Source: an uncultured Bacteroidia bacterium | Lineage (GTDB): Bacteria > Bacteroidota > Bacteroidia > Bacteroidales > Prolixibacteraceae | Reading direction: 5' to 3' | NCBI GenBank assembly: GCA_903834845.1 | Contig: CAILKW010000220.1 | Coordinates: forward strand, 1-34,151 | DNA length: 34,151 bases | Shown here: piece after piece, positions 27,149 through 34,151 of the stretch | How the letters are laid out: every line of letters begins with the position of its first letter | Numbering within the stretch: position 1 is the first letter of the stretch | The notes under the pieces: model-generated | Databases searched by the model: none | Seen by the model: the letters and a program-made list of their open reading frames with translations, nothing else | What the model was told of the DNA's origin: nothing | Program-made: the position numbers and the translations under genes

Positions 27149-27997
27149 ATGAAAGTTTTTACCACAGTTACATCATTGCAAGAGGCACTTAAAGATGTGC
27201 AAGATAAAGGCTTCACAGTCGGCTTTGTCCCAACAATGGGAGCCCTTCACTACGGGCATTTGTCGCTCGTTGCAAAAGCTGGAAGCATGACAGACATTGT
27301 GGTTGTTTCAATTTTTGTTAATCCGACCCAATTTACTGACAAGAACGACCTTACTAATTACCCCCGAACTCTGGAATCAGATTTGAAATTGCTTTCATCT
27401 GTTCGGTGCGACTATGTTTTTTCGCCGTCAGTTGAAGAGATGTATCCAGTGGAAGATACACGTAAATTTGATTTTGGATATCTCGAAACTGTTATGGAAG
27501 GGGAATTTCGTCCGGGTCATTTTAACGGAGTAGCTCAAGTTGTCAGTAAACTATTTGCGATTATTTTACCCCAAAAGGCTTTTTTCGGACTCAAGGATTT
27601 TCAACAGTTGGCTGTCATCAGGAAAATGGTGAGACAGATGGGCCTTCCGGTAGAAATAGTTCCTTGCGATATTGTACGCGAAGGTGATGGATTGGCAATG
27701 AGCTCACGAAATAAGCTTTTGTTGCCGGAGTATAGAAACTGTGCATCTATTATTTATCAAACATTAAAAGAAGCAAAAGAGCTGACAACGACAAAATCTC
27801 TACAATTCATTAAGGATTTTGTGGTTAACCGGATAAATGCAAACGGACTTTTAAAAGTCGAATATTTTGAGATAGTAGATGAAAATAGTCTGATGCCTTC
27901 AAAGAACTTTAATGAACCCGGAGCAAAAGTGGGTTGCATTGCTGTCTTTGCTGGTAAGGTAAGGCTAATTGATAACATTATTTTTGACATTAATTAA
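27149..27997 (+). CDS. panC: Pantothenate synthetase (pantoate--beta-alanine ligase)
   Basis: A 282-residue enzyme joining pantoate and beta-alanine with ATP to give pantothenate. It carries [18 protein letters not shown] (ATP-binding HIGH-like motif), [40 protein letters not shown] and [13 protein letters not shown]. Normal length. It is followed after seven bases by panD, whose product beta-alanine is its substrate, a logical operon. Upstream TTACTTTGC (27122-27130) is one mismatch from the usual -7 box. Confidence 0.97.
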   Translation: MKVFTTVTSLQEALKDVQDKGFTVGFVPTMGALHYGHLSLVAKAGSMTDIVVVSIFVNPTQFTDKNDLTNYPRTLESDLKLLSSVRCDYVFSPSVEEMYPVEDTRKFDFGYLETVMEGEFRPGHFNGVAQVVSKLFAIILPQKAFFGLKDFQQLAVIRKMVRQMGLPVEIVPCDIVREGDGLAMSSRNKLLLPEYRNCASIIYQTLKEAKELTTTKSLQFIKDFVVNRINANGLLKVEYFEIVDENSLMPSKNFNEPGAKVGCIAVFAGKVRLIDNIIFDIN

Positions 27998-28004
27998 GTA
28001 TAAA

Positions 28005-28355
28005 ATGTTTATAGAAGTTTGTAAATCTAAAATTCACAGGGTAACTGTAACGGGAGCCGATCTTCAGTATGTGGGTAGCATTACAATTGACGAAGATCTT
28101 ATGAACGCCGCTAATATCATTGATAATGAGAAAGTTCAGGTTGTTGATGTTAATAATGGCGAGCGTCTCGAAACTTATGTGATACGAGGCGAAAGGGGCA
28201 AAGGTGAAATTATTTTAAATGGCCCTGCCGCCAGAAAAGTCTCAGTTGGCGACATTGTGATTATTGTTTCTTATGCTTCGATGGATTTTGAAGAAGCTAA
28301 GAGCTTTAAACCGCGTATTATTTTCCCTGATACAGAGAATAATCGGTTGGTATAA
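28005..28355 (+). CDS. panD: Aspartate 1-decarboxylase
   Basis: A 116-residue pyruvoyl enzyme making beta-alanine from aspartate for pantothenate/CoA synthesis. ATG 28005 gives [18 protein letters not shown] with the self-cleavage site Gly24-Ser25 in YVGSIT; Ser25 becomes the pyruvoyl group. [19 protein letters not shown] and [10 protein letters not shown] are also typical. A longer reading begins inside panC and is rejected. It is probably co-transcribed with panC and possibly with the two genes downstream (gaps of 29 and 36 bases). Confidence 0.97.
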   Translation: MFIEVCKSKIHRVTVTGADLQYVGSITIDEDLMNAANIIDNEKVQVVDVNNGERLETYVIRGERGKGEIILNGPAARKVSVGDIVIIVSYASMDFEEAKSFKPRIIFPDTENNRLV

Positions 28356-28384
28356 CAAAATTTGTAGGATTAAATTTTGAAGTT

Positions 28385-29341
28385 ATGAGCCATAAGAAAT
28401 TGATTCGGTTCGATTGGGCAATGAAAACAATACTTCGGGATAAATCAAATTTCGATGTGTTGGAAGGTTTTCTATGTGCCTTATTTGAGGATGACAGTAT
28501 CAAAATTCTCAACATTCTTGAAAGTGAAAGCAATCAGAAAACATACGATGATAAATTTAACCGTGTTAATTTGTTGATACAAGATAAAGAAAACCGGAAA
28601 ATATATATCGAAATACAAAATACCAGAGAAACAGACTATTTGGAAAGACTGCTTTACAGTTCATCCAAGATTATTGTTGACCACCAAAAACTTGGAAATG
28701 ATTTTTCCAACATCAGCAAAGTGATCTCAATAAGCATCATGTATTTCAATTTGGGTTTGGGTGATGACTATATTTATCACGGTAACAATGATTTTTATGG
28801 AATTAACACCCATAACAAATTAATCGTTAAAAAACGTGTTGAATTATTGGACAGCTTAGAACCTAAATATAAATTTGAAGAGAAAAATATCTTTCCCGAG
28901 TACTACATCATAACGGTGGAGAGGTACAAGAATATAATACAGAGGCGAATAGATGAATGGGTTTATATATTTAAGAACAACGAAGTAGCAGAAGGGTCAA
29001 CTTCAAAAAACATAGATAAAGCCGAGCAGAAACTTGCAGAATTGAATATGACAGACGAAGAAAGGGCAGTATATGAGAAATACCTTATAAACTTAGCAAG
29101 AGACAGAGATGCAATAAATACCGCAAAAGAGGAGGGTCATGAAGAAGGCAAGATCGAAGGCAAGATCGAAGGCAAAATTGAAGGCAAGATTGAAGGCAAG
29201 ATTGAAGGCATTGAACTAATGATAGTTAATGGTTATAAATCAAATGTTACAATTGAGCTCTTATCTATAATGGCACAAATAAGCACTGAAGAAGTTAACA
29301 ATATTCTGATGAAGTCTGGATTGATGACAAAACCATTTTAG
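28385..29341 (+). CDS. Rpn-type PD-(D/E)XK nuclease-family protein with GKIE repeats
   Basis: A 318-residue protein of the Rpn / PD-(D/E)XK family 'transposase' group (PF12784-type), abundant in Bacteroidetes. The N-terminus has RFDWAMKTILRDK and FDVLEGFLCALFEDD, then ESESNQKTYDDKFNRVNLL and IYIEIQN, followed by YLERLLYSSSKIIVDHQ. In relatives as I remember them the segment is RVDLL...IEIQ, with catalytic Asp and Glu. Here Asn62 (AAT, 28568-28570) replaces Asp while Glu76-x-Gln78 remains, so nuclease activity is doubtful. The C-terminal region has five GKIE repeats and a final helical tail. These proteins are thought to promote recombination, but there are no terminal inverted repeats and I see no sign it is a mobile element itself. 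It lies between panD and radA. Confidence 0.85.
   Translation: MSHKKLIRFDWAMKTILRDKSNFDVLEGFLCALFEDDSIKILNILESESNQKTYDDKFNRVNLLIQDKENRKIYIEIQNTRETDYLERLLYSSSKIIVDHQKLGNDFSNISKVISISIMYFNLGLGDDYIYHGNNDFYGINTHNKLIVKKRVELLDSLEPKYKFEEKNIFPEYYIITVERYKNIIQRRIDEWVYIFKNNEVAEGSTSKNIDKAEQKLAELNMTDEERAVYEKYLINLARDRDAINTAKEEGHEEGKIEGKIEGKIEGKIEGKIEGIELMIVNGYKSNVTIELLSIMAQISTEEVNNILMKSGLMTKPF
29147..29206 (+). repeat. 12-base tandem repeat, five units, encoding GKIE
   Basis: Five units of GGCAAGATCGAA/GGCAAAATTGAA type in frame inside the Rpn-like gene, followed by a partial sixth (GGCATTGAA). The first two units are identical and the others differ by one or two bases. Whole-unit changes would not disturb the frame. 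Confidence 0.9.
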
Positions 29342-29377
29342 ATTACTTATTTAAACTCAATATCAAGTCCCTCACCG

Positions 29378-30733
29378 ATGTCGAAAACAAAAACTACGTT
29401 TGTTTGCCAAAGTTGCGGCACACAATCTCCCAAATGGATTGGCAAATGCAATTCATGCGGAGAATGGAATACTTATATTGAGGAAATCCTTACTGAAAGA
29501 AAGTCTGGCTCAACTCTTCAGGTAAAAGGGAATTTGAAACCACAACTACTCTCCGAGATAAATCTCAACCAACAATCGCGTATTGTTACCGGAAATGTAG
29601 AATTTGACCGCGTTATCGGTGGTGGTTTGGTTCCCGGCGGATTAATACTGCTTGGAGGAGAACCAGGTATCGGTAAATCAACACTTGTTCTTCAGATTGC
29701 ATTACAACTCCCGCAATTGAGGGTTTTGTACATTTCGGGCGAAGAGAGCCTTCAGCAACTCAAAATGAGGGCTAATCGTTTGAATGGTAAGACATCACCT
29801 TGTTTGTTTTTATGTGAAACTTCACTCGAAAATATTCTTTTACATCTCGAGTCAGAAAAACCTGACTTAGTAATCATTGATTCTATTCAGACAGTTGCTA
29901 CCGAATTAGCTGAATCTTCGCCGGGTAGTGTAACACAAATAAGAGAGTGTACTGTCGCAATTATGAAGGTAGCCAAGTCTAACCAGATTGCTGTAATTTT
30001 AATAGGTCATATAAACAAAGAAGGTAGCTTGGCTGGACCTAAAGTACTTGAGCATATCGTTGATACAGTACTTCAATTTGAGGGAGACAGGAATTACCTT
30101 TACAGAATACTCCGATCTGTAAAAAATCGTTTCGGCTCAACGTCCGAACTTGGTATTTTCGAAATGCGGCAGGATGGATTGCACGAGGTAAATAACCCCT
30201 CCGAAATGTTGCTATCATCGCATAATGATGGATTAAGCGGAACAGCCACTGCAGCCACGATGGAAGGAATGAGGTCGTTCCTTATTGAAGTTCAATCTCT
30301 TGTAAGTTCAGCAGCTTATGGCAATCCGCAACGGTCTTCCACCGGTTTCGATTTACGCAGGATGAATATGTTATTGGCCGTACTCGAAAAAAGAGCCGGG
30401 TTTAAACTTATGACAAAAGATGTTTTTCTAAATATAGCGGGCGGACTTCGTGTTGACGACCCAGCTATGGATCTGGCTGTAATTGCAGCAATTCTCTCTT
30501 CCAACTTCGATGTCGCAATTGATAAACAGATAGCTTTTGCAGGCGAAGTGGGACTTACTGGCGAAATACGACCTGTAAACCGTATTGAACAACGCATAGC
30601 TGAAGCGCAAAAACTTGGTTTTAAAGAGATTTATTTGTCGAAATACATCAAAGGTGTTGACTTCTCACGTTTCGATATTAAGATTCATCAAATCGAAAGG
30701 GTCGAGAAAATGATCAGAACTTTATTTTCATAA
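29378..30733 (+). CDS. radA: DNA repair and branch-migration protein RadA
   Basis: A 451-residue RecA-superfamily ATPase that acts with RecA in recombinational repair. It has an N-terminal zinc finger (Cys10, Cys13, Cys24, Cys27: CQSCG and CNSCG), a Walker A GGEPGIGKST at residues 93-102, the family-specific KNRFG motif (VKNRFGST near residue 248) and a C-terminal Lon-protease-like domain without need for its catalytic activity (AGGLRVDDPAMDLAVIAAILS, AFAGEVGLTGEIRPV). Full length. Apparently the last gene of the panC-panD-nuclease-radA run. No ordinary terminator was found directly after it. Confidence 0.97.
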   Translation: MSKTKTTFVCQSCGTQSPKWIGKCNSCGEWNTYIEEILTERKSGSTLQVKGNLKPQLLSEINLNQQSRIVTGNVEFDRVIGGGLVPGGLILLGGEPGIGKSTLVLQIALQLPQLRVLYISGEESLQQLKMRANRLNGKTSPCLFLCETSLENILLHLESEKPDLVIIDSIQTVATELAESSPGSVTQIRECTVAIMKVAKSNQIAVILIGHINKEGSLAGPKVLEHIVDTVLQFEGDRNYLYRILRSVKNRFGSTSELGIFEMRQDGLHEVNNPSEMLLSSHNDGLSGTATAATMEGMRSFLIEVQSLVSSAAYGNPQRSSTGFDLRRMNMLLAVLEKRAGFKLMTKDVFLNIAGGLRVDDPAMDLAVIAAILSSNFDVAIDKQIAFAGEVGLTGEIRPVNRIEQRIAEAQKLGFKEIYLSKYIKGVDFSRFDIKIHQIERVEKMIRTLFS

Positions 30734-30811
30734 ACTATTACTTTTTGTCGGTGCCTTAGACCTCACGTAATGGTAAAACATAGTTTCAATCCAGCAATTT
30801 TCTAAACAAAA

Positions 30812-30932
30812 TTTACATCCCTTCAAACCGGCAAAGGTTTTGAAAAAACAAAAAATAAGGTAAATAAGGTTGGGGATTAATATTAACTCGTTGGTTACTA
30901 AGGTTAAGAATAAAGGAAAAATAAGGTTTTTT
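30812..30932 (+). repeat. Intergenic repeat copy A
   Basis: Starts TTTACATCCCTT and ends ATAAGGTTTTTT. It contains AATAAGGTAAATAAGGTT (30854-30871) and, 36 bases later, GTTGGTTACTAAGGTTAA (30890-30907). Copies B and C hold the same two blocks at the same spacing. Confidence 0.85.
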
Positions 30933-30947
30933 AAAAACCTTATTTTT
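30917..30947. repeat. Perfect 15-base inverted repeat
   Basis: Arms 30917-30931 and 30933-30947 (AAAAATAAGGTTTTT and its complement) flank one central base. It overlaps the end of repeat copy A. On either strand it could form a hairpin ending in T-runs, so it could stop transcripts from radA and from the opposite side. Confidence 0.8.
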
Positions 30948-30995
30948 GTTTTCCAAAATTAGTAGAAAGGTTAATGAATATGTATTTAAACCTTA

Positions 30996-31114
30996 TTTAC
31001 ATCCCTTTAAACCCGCAAAGGCTTTGATCAAAAAAATAAGGTAAATAAGGTTGGTGATGTATGTTAACCCGTTGGTTACTAAGGTTAAAAACAAATGAAA
31101 AATAAGGTTTTTTT
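30996..31114 (+). repeat. Intergenic repeat copy B
   Basis: Same order as copy A: TTTACATCCCTT, GCAAAGG, AATAAGGTAAATAAGGTT (31035-31052), GTTGGTTACTAAGGTTAA (31071-31088), ATAAGGTTTTTTT. Near-identical over about 120 bases with few substitutions and little length change. An inverted copy of part of it (AACCTTATTTAC) lies at 30989-31000. Confidence 0.85.
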
Positions 31115-31147
31115 GTTTTTGTTTTAAACCCCATTTTCTCTTAAACC

Positions 31148-31299
31148 ACGAAGTAGTTTAACTTGAATCGAAGATCGGCGAAGTCAATAACCTAAAGTGT
31201 AGCCTGCGGAACCGGGGGAAACGAACAACCCACCACGAAAAACTACGAAGTAGTTTAATTCGAATAGCCTAAAGTGTAGCTTGCGGAACCGGGGGAAAA
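31148..31299 (+). repeat. Two-copy repeat with GCGGAACCGGGGGAAA
   Basis: ACGAAGTAGTTTAA occurs at 31148-31161 and 31245-31258. A 31-base block starting CCTAAAGTGTAG and ending GCGGAACCGGGGGAAA occurs at 31191-31221 and 31268-31298 with one mismatch. It is more GC-rich than its surroundings. Copies differ in the length between the two blocks. Function unknown. Confidence 0.8.
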
Positions 31300-31351
31300 T
31301 GGATGAAAGTACACCGGCAACCACAAAATTGGTTGAACGTTGATTAAAATA

Positions 31352-31538
31352 AACTGCCTATCCCTTTCATTCAAGTTCACTATTTATTGGAATTCATTCA
31401 TATTTGTAACGCATTACATATTAAGCAATTGCATCAAATCCCCCCAGCCCCCCTTTTTGAAAGGGAGAGTCGCTCAAACGTAAATTGTTTCCTTTATATT
31501 GTTTTCAAGAATAAGTTGACCGAAAGGGATAAGCAGTT
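31352..31538. mobile_element. Possible small MITE-like element
   Basis: A 26-base imperfect inverted repeat (31352-31377 against 31513-31538, four mismatches; the outer 17 bases, AACTGCCTATCCCTTTC, have one mismatch) bounds 187 bases with no open frame. The hexamer AAAATA lies directly outside both ends (31346-31351 and 31539-31544), as a target duplication would. The flank is A/T-rich, so chance is possible. Confidence 0.45.
31439..31466. repeat. C-run/G-run hairpin element
   Basis: TCCCCCCAGCCCCCCTTTTT followed by GAAAGGGAG forms a short hairpin (CCCTTT/AAAGGG). Similar C-rich/G-rich palindromes are scattered between genes in many Bacteroidetes genomes, as far as I recall. It lies inside the possible MITE-like element. 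Confidence 0.5.
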
Positions 31539-31540
31539 AA

Positions 31541-31623
31541 AATAAATAAGGTAAATAAGGTTAGTTATTAAGGTTAACAAGTTGGTTACTAAGGTTAAAA
31601 ACAAATGAAAATAAGGTTTTTTT
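31541..31623 (+). repeat. Intergenic repeat copy C (shorter)
   Basis: Contains AATAAGGTAAATAAGGTT (31545-31562) and GTTGGTTACTAAGGTTAA (31581-31598), again 36 bases apart, and ends ATAAGGTTTTTTT. It lacks the TTTACATCCC beginning of copies A and B. It starts immediately right of the possible MITE-like element, which may have displaced that part. Confidence 0.8.
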
Positions 31624-31691
31624 AATTACGCTTTAACTATATTTCTCATCTTCTTAACCTTACCACCTAAAGCCCTCCTGATACACACAAC

Positions 31692-31720
31692 AAAAAAAGC
31701 CCTCCTTGCGGAGGGCCTTA
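31692..31720 (-). terminator. Terminator of the surface-like repeat protein gene
   Basis: The stem GCCCTCC (31699-31705) / GGAGGGC (31710-31716) with a 4-base loop is followed on the minus strand by seven T residues. A textbook terminator, about 35 bases past the stop codon. Confidence 0.9.
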
Positions 31721-31755
31721 AAATTTAATTCTATTAAATCTATTATTCTGAAATT

Positions 31756-34151
31756 CTAGTTAAGAAGAGATACTTCCTTCGATAAGTTAATACCCCATGT
31801 TGCAGGAGTTCCAATAACGTCATCAATAACACCTGTACTTGGTGCTGTAGTGTACCATGCGTTAGCCCTATCAGCTTGCATCTTATCTGTCAATGGCTGT
31901 AAAAGTGCAGTAGCAGGATCAACATCCTCAATCTGCAAATTAATATTTGACATACTGGTTGAAACACCATAAGTAGCTGTAGTAGCAACTATTTTAACAA
32001 CCAATGCTTTAAGTGGTAATAAAGCTGAAGAATAGATTTTCGCATCTGTGAACGTGCCTGCACCTGAGGTTGGTACGGCAGCAGTATATGTACCGCTTAA
32101 ATTATTACCATATACCCAGAATACATCATTCTGATCTGGTGTACCATAACCATCTGCGTCATTAAGAGTACCAACTGCCGTAGCTGCAACAGGAAGTGCA
32201 AGACTTGCAGTGGTATAACTTGCAAGATTCAAAGTGGCCAATTTCGTATTGTTGGTAATCTGAATTACTCTTGGGTAGTTTGTTGAAGTAGTAAGCGAGG
32301 TTAGCTCAGTATTGTTAGCAATAATCAACGTTGTACCAGGTCCCTGTGGGAAATGTGTATGACCTAAAGCAAGTGTTTTGAGACCTGTGTTAGAACAATT
32401 GGCAACTAATAAATTATTAATAACTCCGGATGTTGTAAGAGATGTTAATTCATCGCAATTTGCAACAGATGCACCTCTTAAAACTCCATGTAATTTAAGA
32501 GTTGTAAGACTAGGCGCAGATAAACCACCTTCAACTAAAACACCCGCATTAGTTGCAATATAAGAAACTGCAGAAAAATCGGTTTTGGCAGCACCTGTAA
32601 TCTCAGCTGTAAGTAATTCGTCAAAGCCTCCGGTTAGATTAACCATGTTGTTAACAGCGCCAAGGGTAAGATGTTCAACGACTGGAATTGTAGCAGGAGT
32701 TGACCAATCGTATTTGGCTAAAGTAACATTTGTGGCACTATTTGAAACAAAATAACCACCTACACCATCCCATAATGGAATAGAAACTGTGGTAGGACCT
32801 TCAATAGTAACAGTGTATTCGCAGTCAACCAATTTCTCTAAATTTACAGTGCCTCCGTCAGCGATATTCAGATCTAAATCGTCATCTGATGTTGTACAAG
32901 CAGAAAGATCAAGAGAAGTAGCATCACCGGCATGAACAATCAAACCATTAAGATATTCAACAGTTTTAATGGTAACGGTAAGTGCAGAGTCAGCATCAAG
33001 ATGATCAATAGTGGTTTCGCCTAATACAACAGATTTTGCATTTGGAAACTCAAGTGTATTTTCTGTCCCAAAGCCCCACCAATCTGATAATATGCCCACA
33101 TTAGGATTCATAACAAGATTAGGAAAATTAATACTTTGTACGTTCCAGTCGTCATCATTTCCTTGAGTACCATCCTCTCCCCAAATATCTAAATACACAT
33201 AGCCACCGACACTTAATAAAGATGTTGATTCATAAACACCGTCATATCCCAGACCATACCATCCACTAACAATTGCGATTTTAGGATCATTAACATCAGC
33301 TCCCCAAATATCGTAATTTCCGTCAACCTGACTCAACAAAGGTAAACTAAGGTTATCACCAGGAGCACTTTCAATATAAACATCGCCATTTATAACTGCT
33401 TGAACTTTTGACATAATGGTATTCAATTTTGCTCTGAAGGCAGCAGTGATATTAGCAGTATTAACTACGAAATATCCGTTTACAATGGCCAACTGGTTCA
33501 ATTTGCCAAAAAAGAAATCTACTGCAGCATCAGAGGTAATTATAACCCAACCATTGTACATTGCTGTACTGTTAAGAATAGTAGTAATGTCGGCCTGAGC
33601 AGCAGCCAAAGCCAATTGTAAACCCTGAATGGTTAATTTTGTTTTGTCGGCATTTGAAGGATCACCCTGAAGAGCAAGTAAGGTAGCATCAATCTTAGCA
33701 AGTGTTGCAACATTTCCTGCATCAATAATAGCTTTTAAAGCAGCTTCAAGTGCGGTTACTTTTGCATCGGTATTTCCGTTAACAGCAAGAACACCACCGT
33801 TAATAAGGGCTTCAAGGGCAGCTTTTGCAGCTTCAATTTTTCCGTCTGTAACCAATAATCCGGCGGCAGTAGCTTCGTTAATACTTACTATACTTGCTGC
33901 AATAGCTTGTTCAAGAGCCAATTTAGCAGCAGCAATTTTTGTATTTAGGTTTTCTTTTGTAGCAGATAAACCATCGGCAATAACTTTATTAATAGCTTCT
34001 GTAGCGGCAGCAATTGTTGCAGTTACGTTTGCATCGGTAGAAAGAGCACTCTCTGCAATTTGTTTAAGTATCTCAGCCTGAATAGCTTTAACCTCAGCAG
34101 AAGTAGCAGTTAATGCCAACTGAACTTTCAATGCATCAAGTTTGTCATTCA
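31756..34151 (-). CDS. Large alanine-rich coiled-coil and beta-solenoid-like surface protein, N-terminus outside window
   Basis: The frame is open from the stop at 31756 to the right edge (about 798 residues seen), so the true start and any signal peptide lie outside. A TTG within the frame is not a credible start. Upstream residues read NDKLDALKVQLAL, coiled-coil-like. The first ~165 visible residues are helical and Ala-rich, with about four degenerate 24-27-residue units (GLSATKENLNTKIAAAK, GLLVTDGKIEAAKAALE, GGVLAVNGNTDAKVTALE, AGNVATLAKIDATLLAL). After that come Trp/Asp/Gly-rich, then LRR- or receptor-L-like stretches (CDELTSLTTSG, NNTELTSLTTS, NNTKLATLNL), suggesting a beta-solenoid. No type IX secretion C-terminal domain or LPXTG motif is evident. 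Probably exported, adhesion or envelope role possible; no function is assigned. Confidence 0.8.
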   Translation of the reverse strand, partial: NDKLDALKVQLALTATSAEVKAIQAEILKQIAESALSTDANVTATIAAATEAINKVIADGLSATKENLNTKIAAAKLALEQAIAASIVSINEATAAGLLVTDGKIEAAKAALEALINGGVLAVNGNTDAKVTALEAALKAIIDAGNVATLAKIDATLLALQGDPSNADKTKLTIQGLQLALAAAQADITTILNSTAMYNGWVIITSDAAVDFFFGKLNQLAIVNGYFVVNTANITAAFRAKLNTIMSKVQAVINGDVYIESAPGDNLSLPLLSQVDGNYDIWGADVNDPKIAIVSGWYGLGYDGVYESTSLLSVGGYVYLDIWGEDGTQGNDDDWNVQSINFPNLVMNPNVGILSDWWGFGTENTLEFPNAKSVVLGETTIDHLDADSALTVTIKTVEYLNGLIVHAGDATSLDLSACTTSDDDLDLNIADGGTVNLEKLVDCEYTVTIEGPTTVSIPLWDGVGGYFVSNSATNVTLAKYDWSTPATIPVVEHLTLGAVNNMVNLTGGFDELLTAEITGAAKTDFSAVSYIATNAGVLVEGGLSAPSLTTLKLHGVLRGASVANCDELTSLTTSGVINNLLVANCSNTGLKTLALGHTHFPQGPGTTLIIANNTELTSLTTSTNYPRVIQITNNTKLATLNLASYTTASLALPVAATAVGTLNDADGYGTPDQNDVFWVYGNNLSGTYTAAVPTSGAGTFTDAKIYSSALLPLKALVVKIVATTATYGVSTSMSNINLQIEDVDPATALLQPLTDKMQADRANAWYTTAPSTGVIDDVIGTPATWGINLSKEVSLLN

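Larger units (their letters stand above)
30734..31755. other. Repeat-rich non-coding tract of about 1 kb
   Basis: I see no credible gene here: all frames are broken and the sequence is AT-rich with low-complexity runs. It holds three phased copies of an ~80-base repeat, a perfect 15-base inverted repeat, a two-copy GC-richer repeat, a C-tract/G-tract hairpin, a possible MITE-like insert and, at its right end, the terminator of the next gene. It separates radA (+) from a large minus-strand surface-like protein, so transcripts converge on it. Confidence 0.7.

Noticed and set aside
27969-28004. N-terminal extension of panD into panC
   Set aside because: The cleavage site Gly24-Ser25 falls at the family position only with the ATG at 28005, and the extension overlaps panC.
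28385-29341. Insertion sequence based on the family name 'transposase'
   Set aside because: No terminal inverted repeats or target duplication around the gene. This family name is misleading and the protein is of Rpn/PD-(D/E)XK type.
30812-31623. CRISPR array
   Set aside because: Repeats are ~80-120 bases, only three copies, diverged and irregularly spaced, with no cas genes nearby. They are intergenic repeats, not a CRISPR.

Overview
This is AT-rich DNA with tightly packed genes from a member of the Bacteroidetes, probably a Bacteroidales-type organism. Evidence for this: a SusC/SusD outer-membrane pair; the Bacteroidetes promoter signature TAnnTTTG (often TAnnTTTGC) upstream of many genes, twice with a TTG/TTTG box about 21 bases further upstream; almost no Shine-Dalgarno sequences; a Bacteroides-type deoxynucleoside kinase; and Rpn-type PD-(D/E)XK and bacterial GH3 proteins. 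No phage, integrase or complete insertion sequence was seen, so most of the window looks like ordinary chromosome.

Layout. 1-6.3 kb (minus strand): a SusC-SusD nutrient-uptake pair, a terminator, and a uroporphyrinogen-decarboxylase-fold (URO-D) gene cut by the left edge. An AraC-type regulator is divergent from susC and is the obvious candidate controller. 7.3-8.7 kb: two convergent DNA-damage genes, an SRAP/HMCES-type abasic-site protein and an O6-alkylguanine-DNA methyltransferase. 8.8-11.5 kb: rlmN, then metK behind a strong promoter and a leader that looks like a SAM-II riboswitch. 11.5-17.8 kb (minus): a complete histidine-degradation operon hutH-hutU-hutI-ftcD (the last a formiminotransferase-cyclodeaminase fusion) with overlapping genes. 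17.9-20.1 kb (minus): GH3-family protein and deoxynucleoside kinase. 20.2-24.6 kb: CvpA-like membrane protein, an exported class-I glutamine-amidotransferase-like protein, tyrS, tRNA-Asn(GTT) sharing a terminator with tyrS, and a PfkB sugar/nucleoside kinase. 24.6-27.0 kb: an HTH-Fic protein lacking the usual catalytic histidine, and two unknown membrane proteins. 27.1-30.7 kb (plus): panC, panD, an Rpn-type PD-(D/E)XK protein with an altered active site, and radA.

The last region (30.73-31.76 kb) is about 1 kb of non-coding DNA made of several layered repeats: three phased copies of an ~80-base repeat, a second two-copy repeat, a perfect 15-base inverted repeat and a possible small MITE-like insert. 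It separates radA from a large alanine-rich, probably surface-located repeat protein that runs off the right edge.

The observations most worth following up are the metK leader (a SAM-II-like aptamer whose loop is perfectly complementary over 11 bases to a downstream segment), the non-coding repeat tract, and two enzymes with altered catalytic motifs (Fic H to Q; PD-(D/E)XK D to N). I did not find a clear new defence or mobile system.
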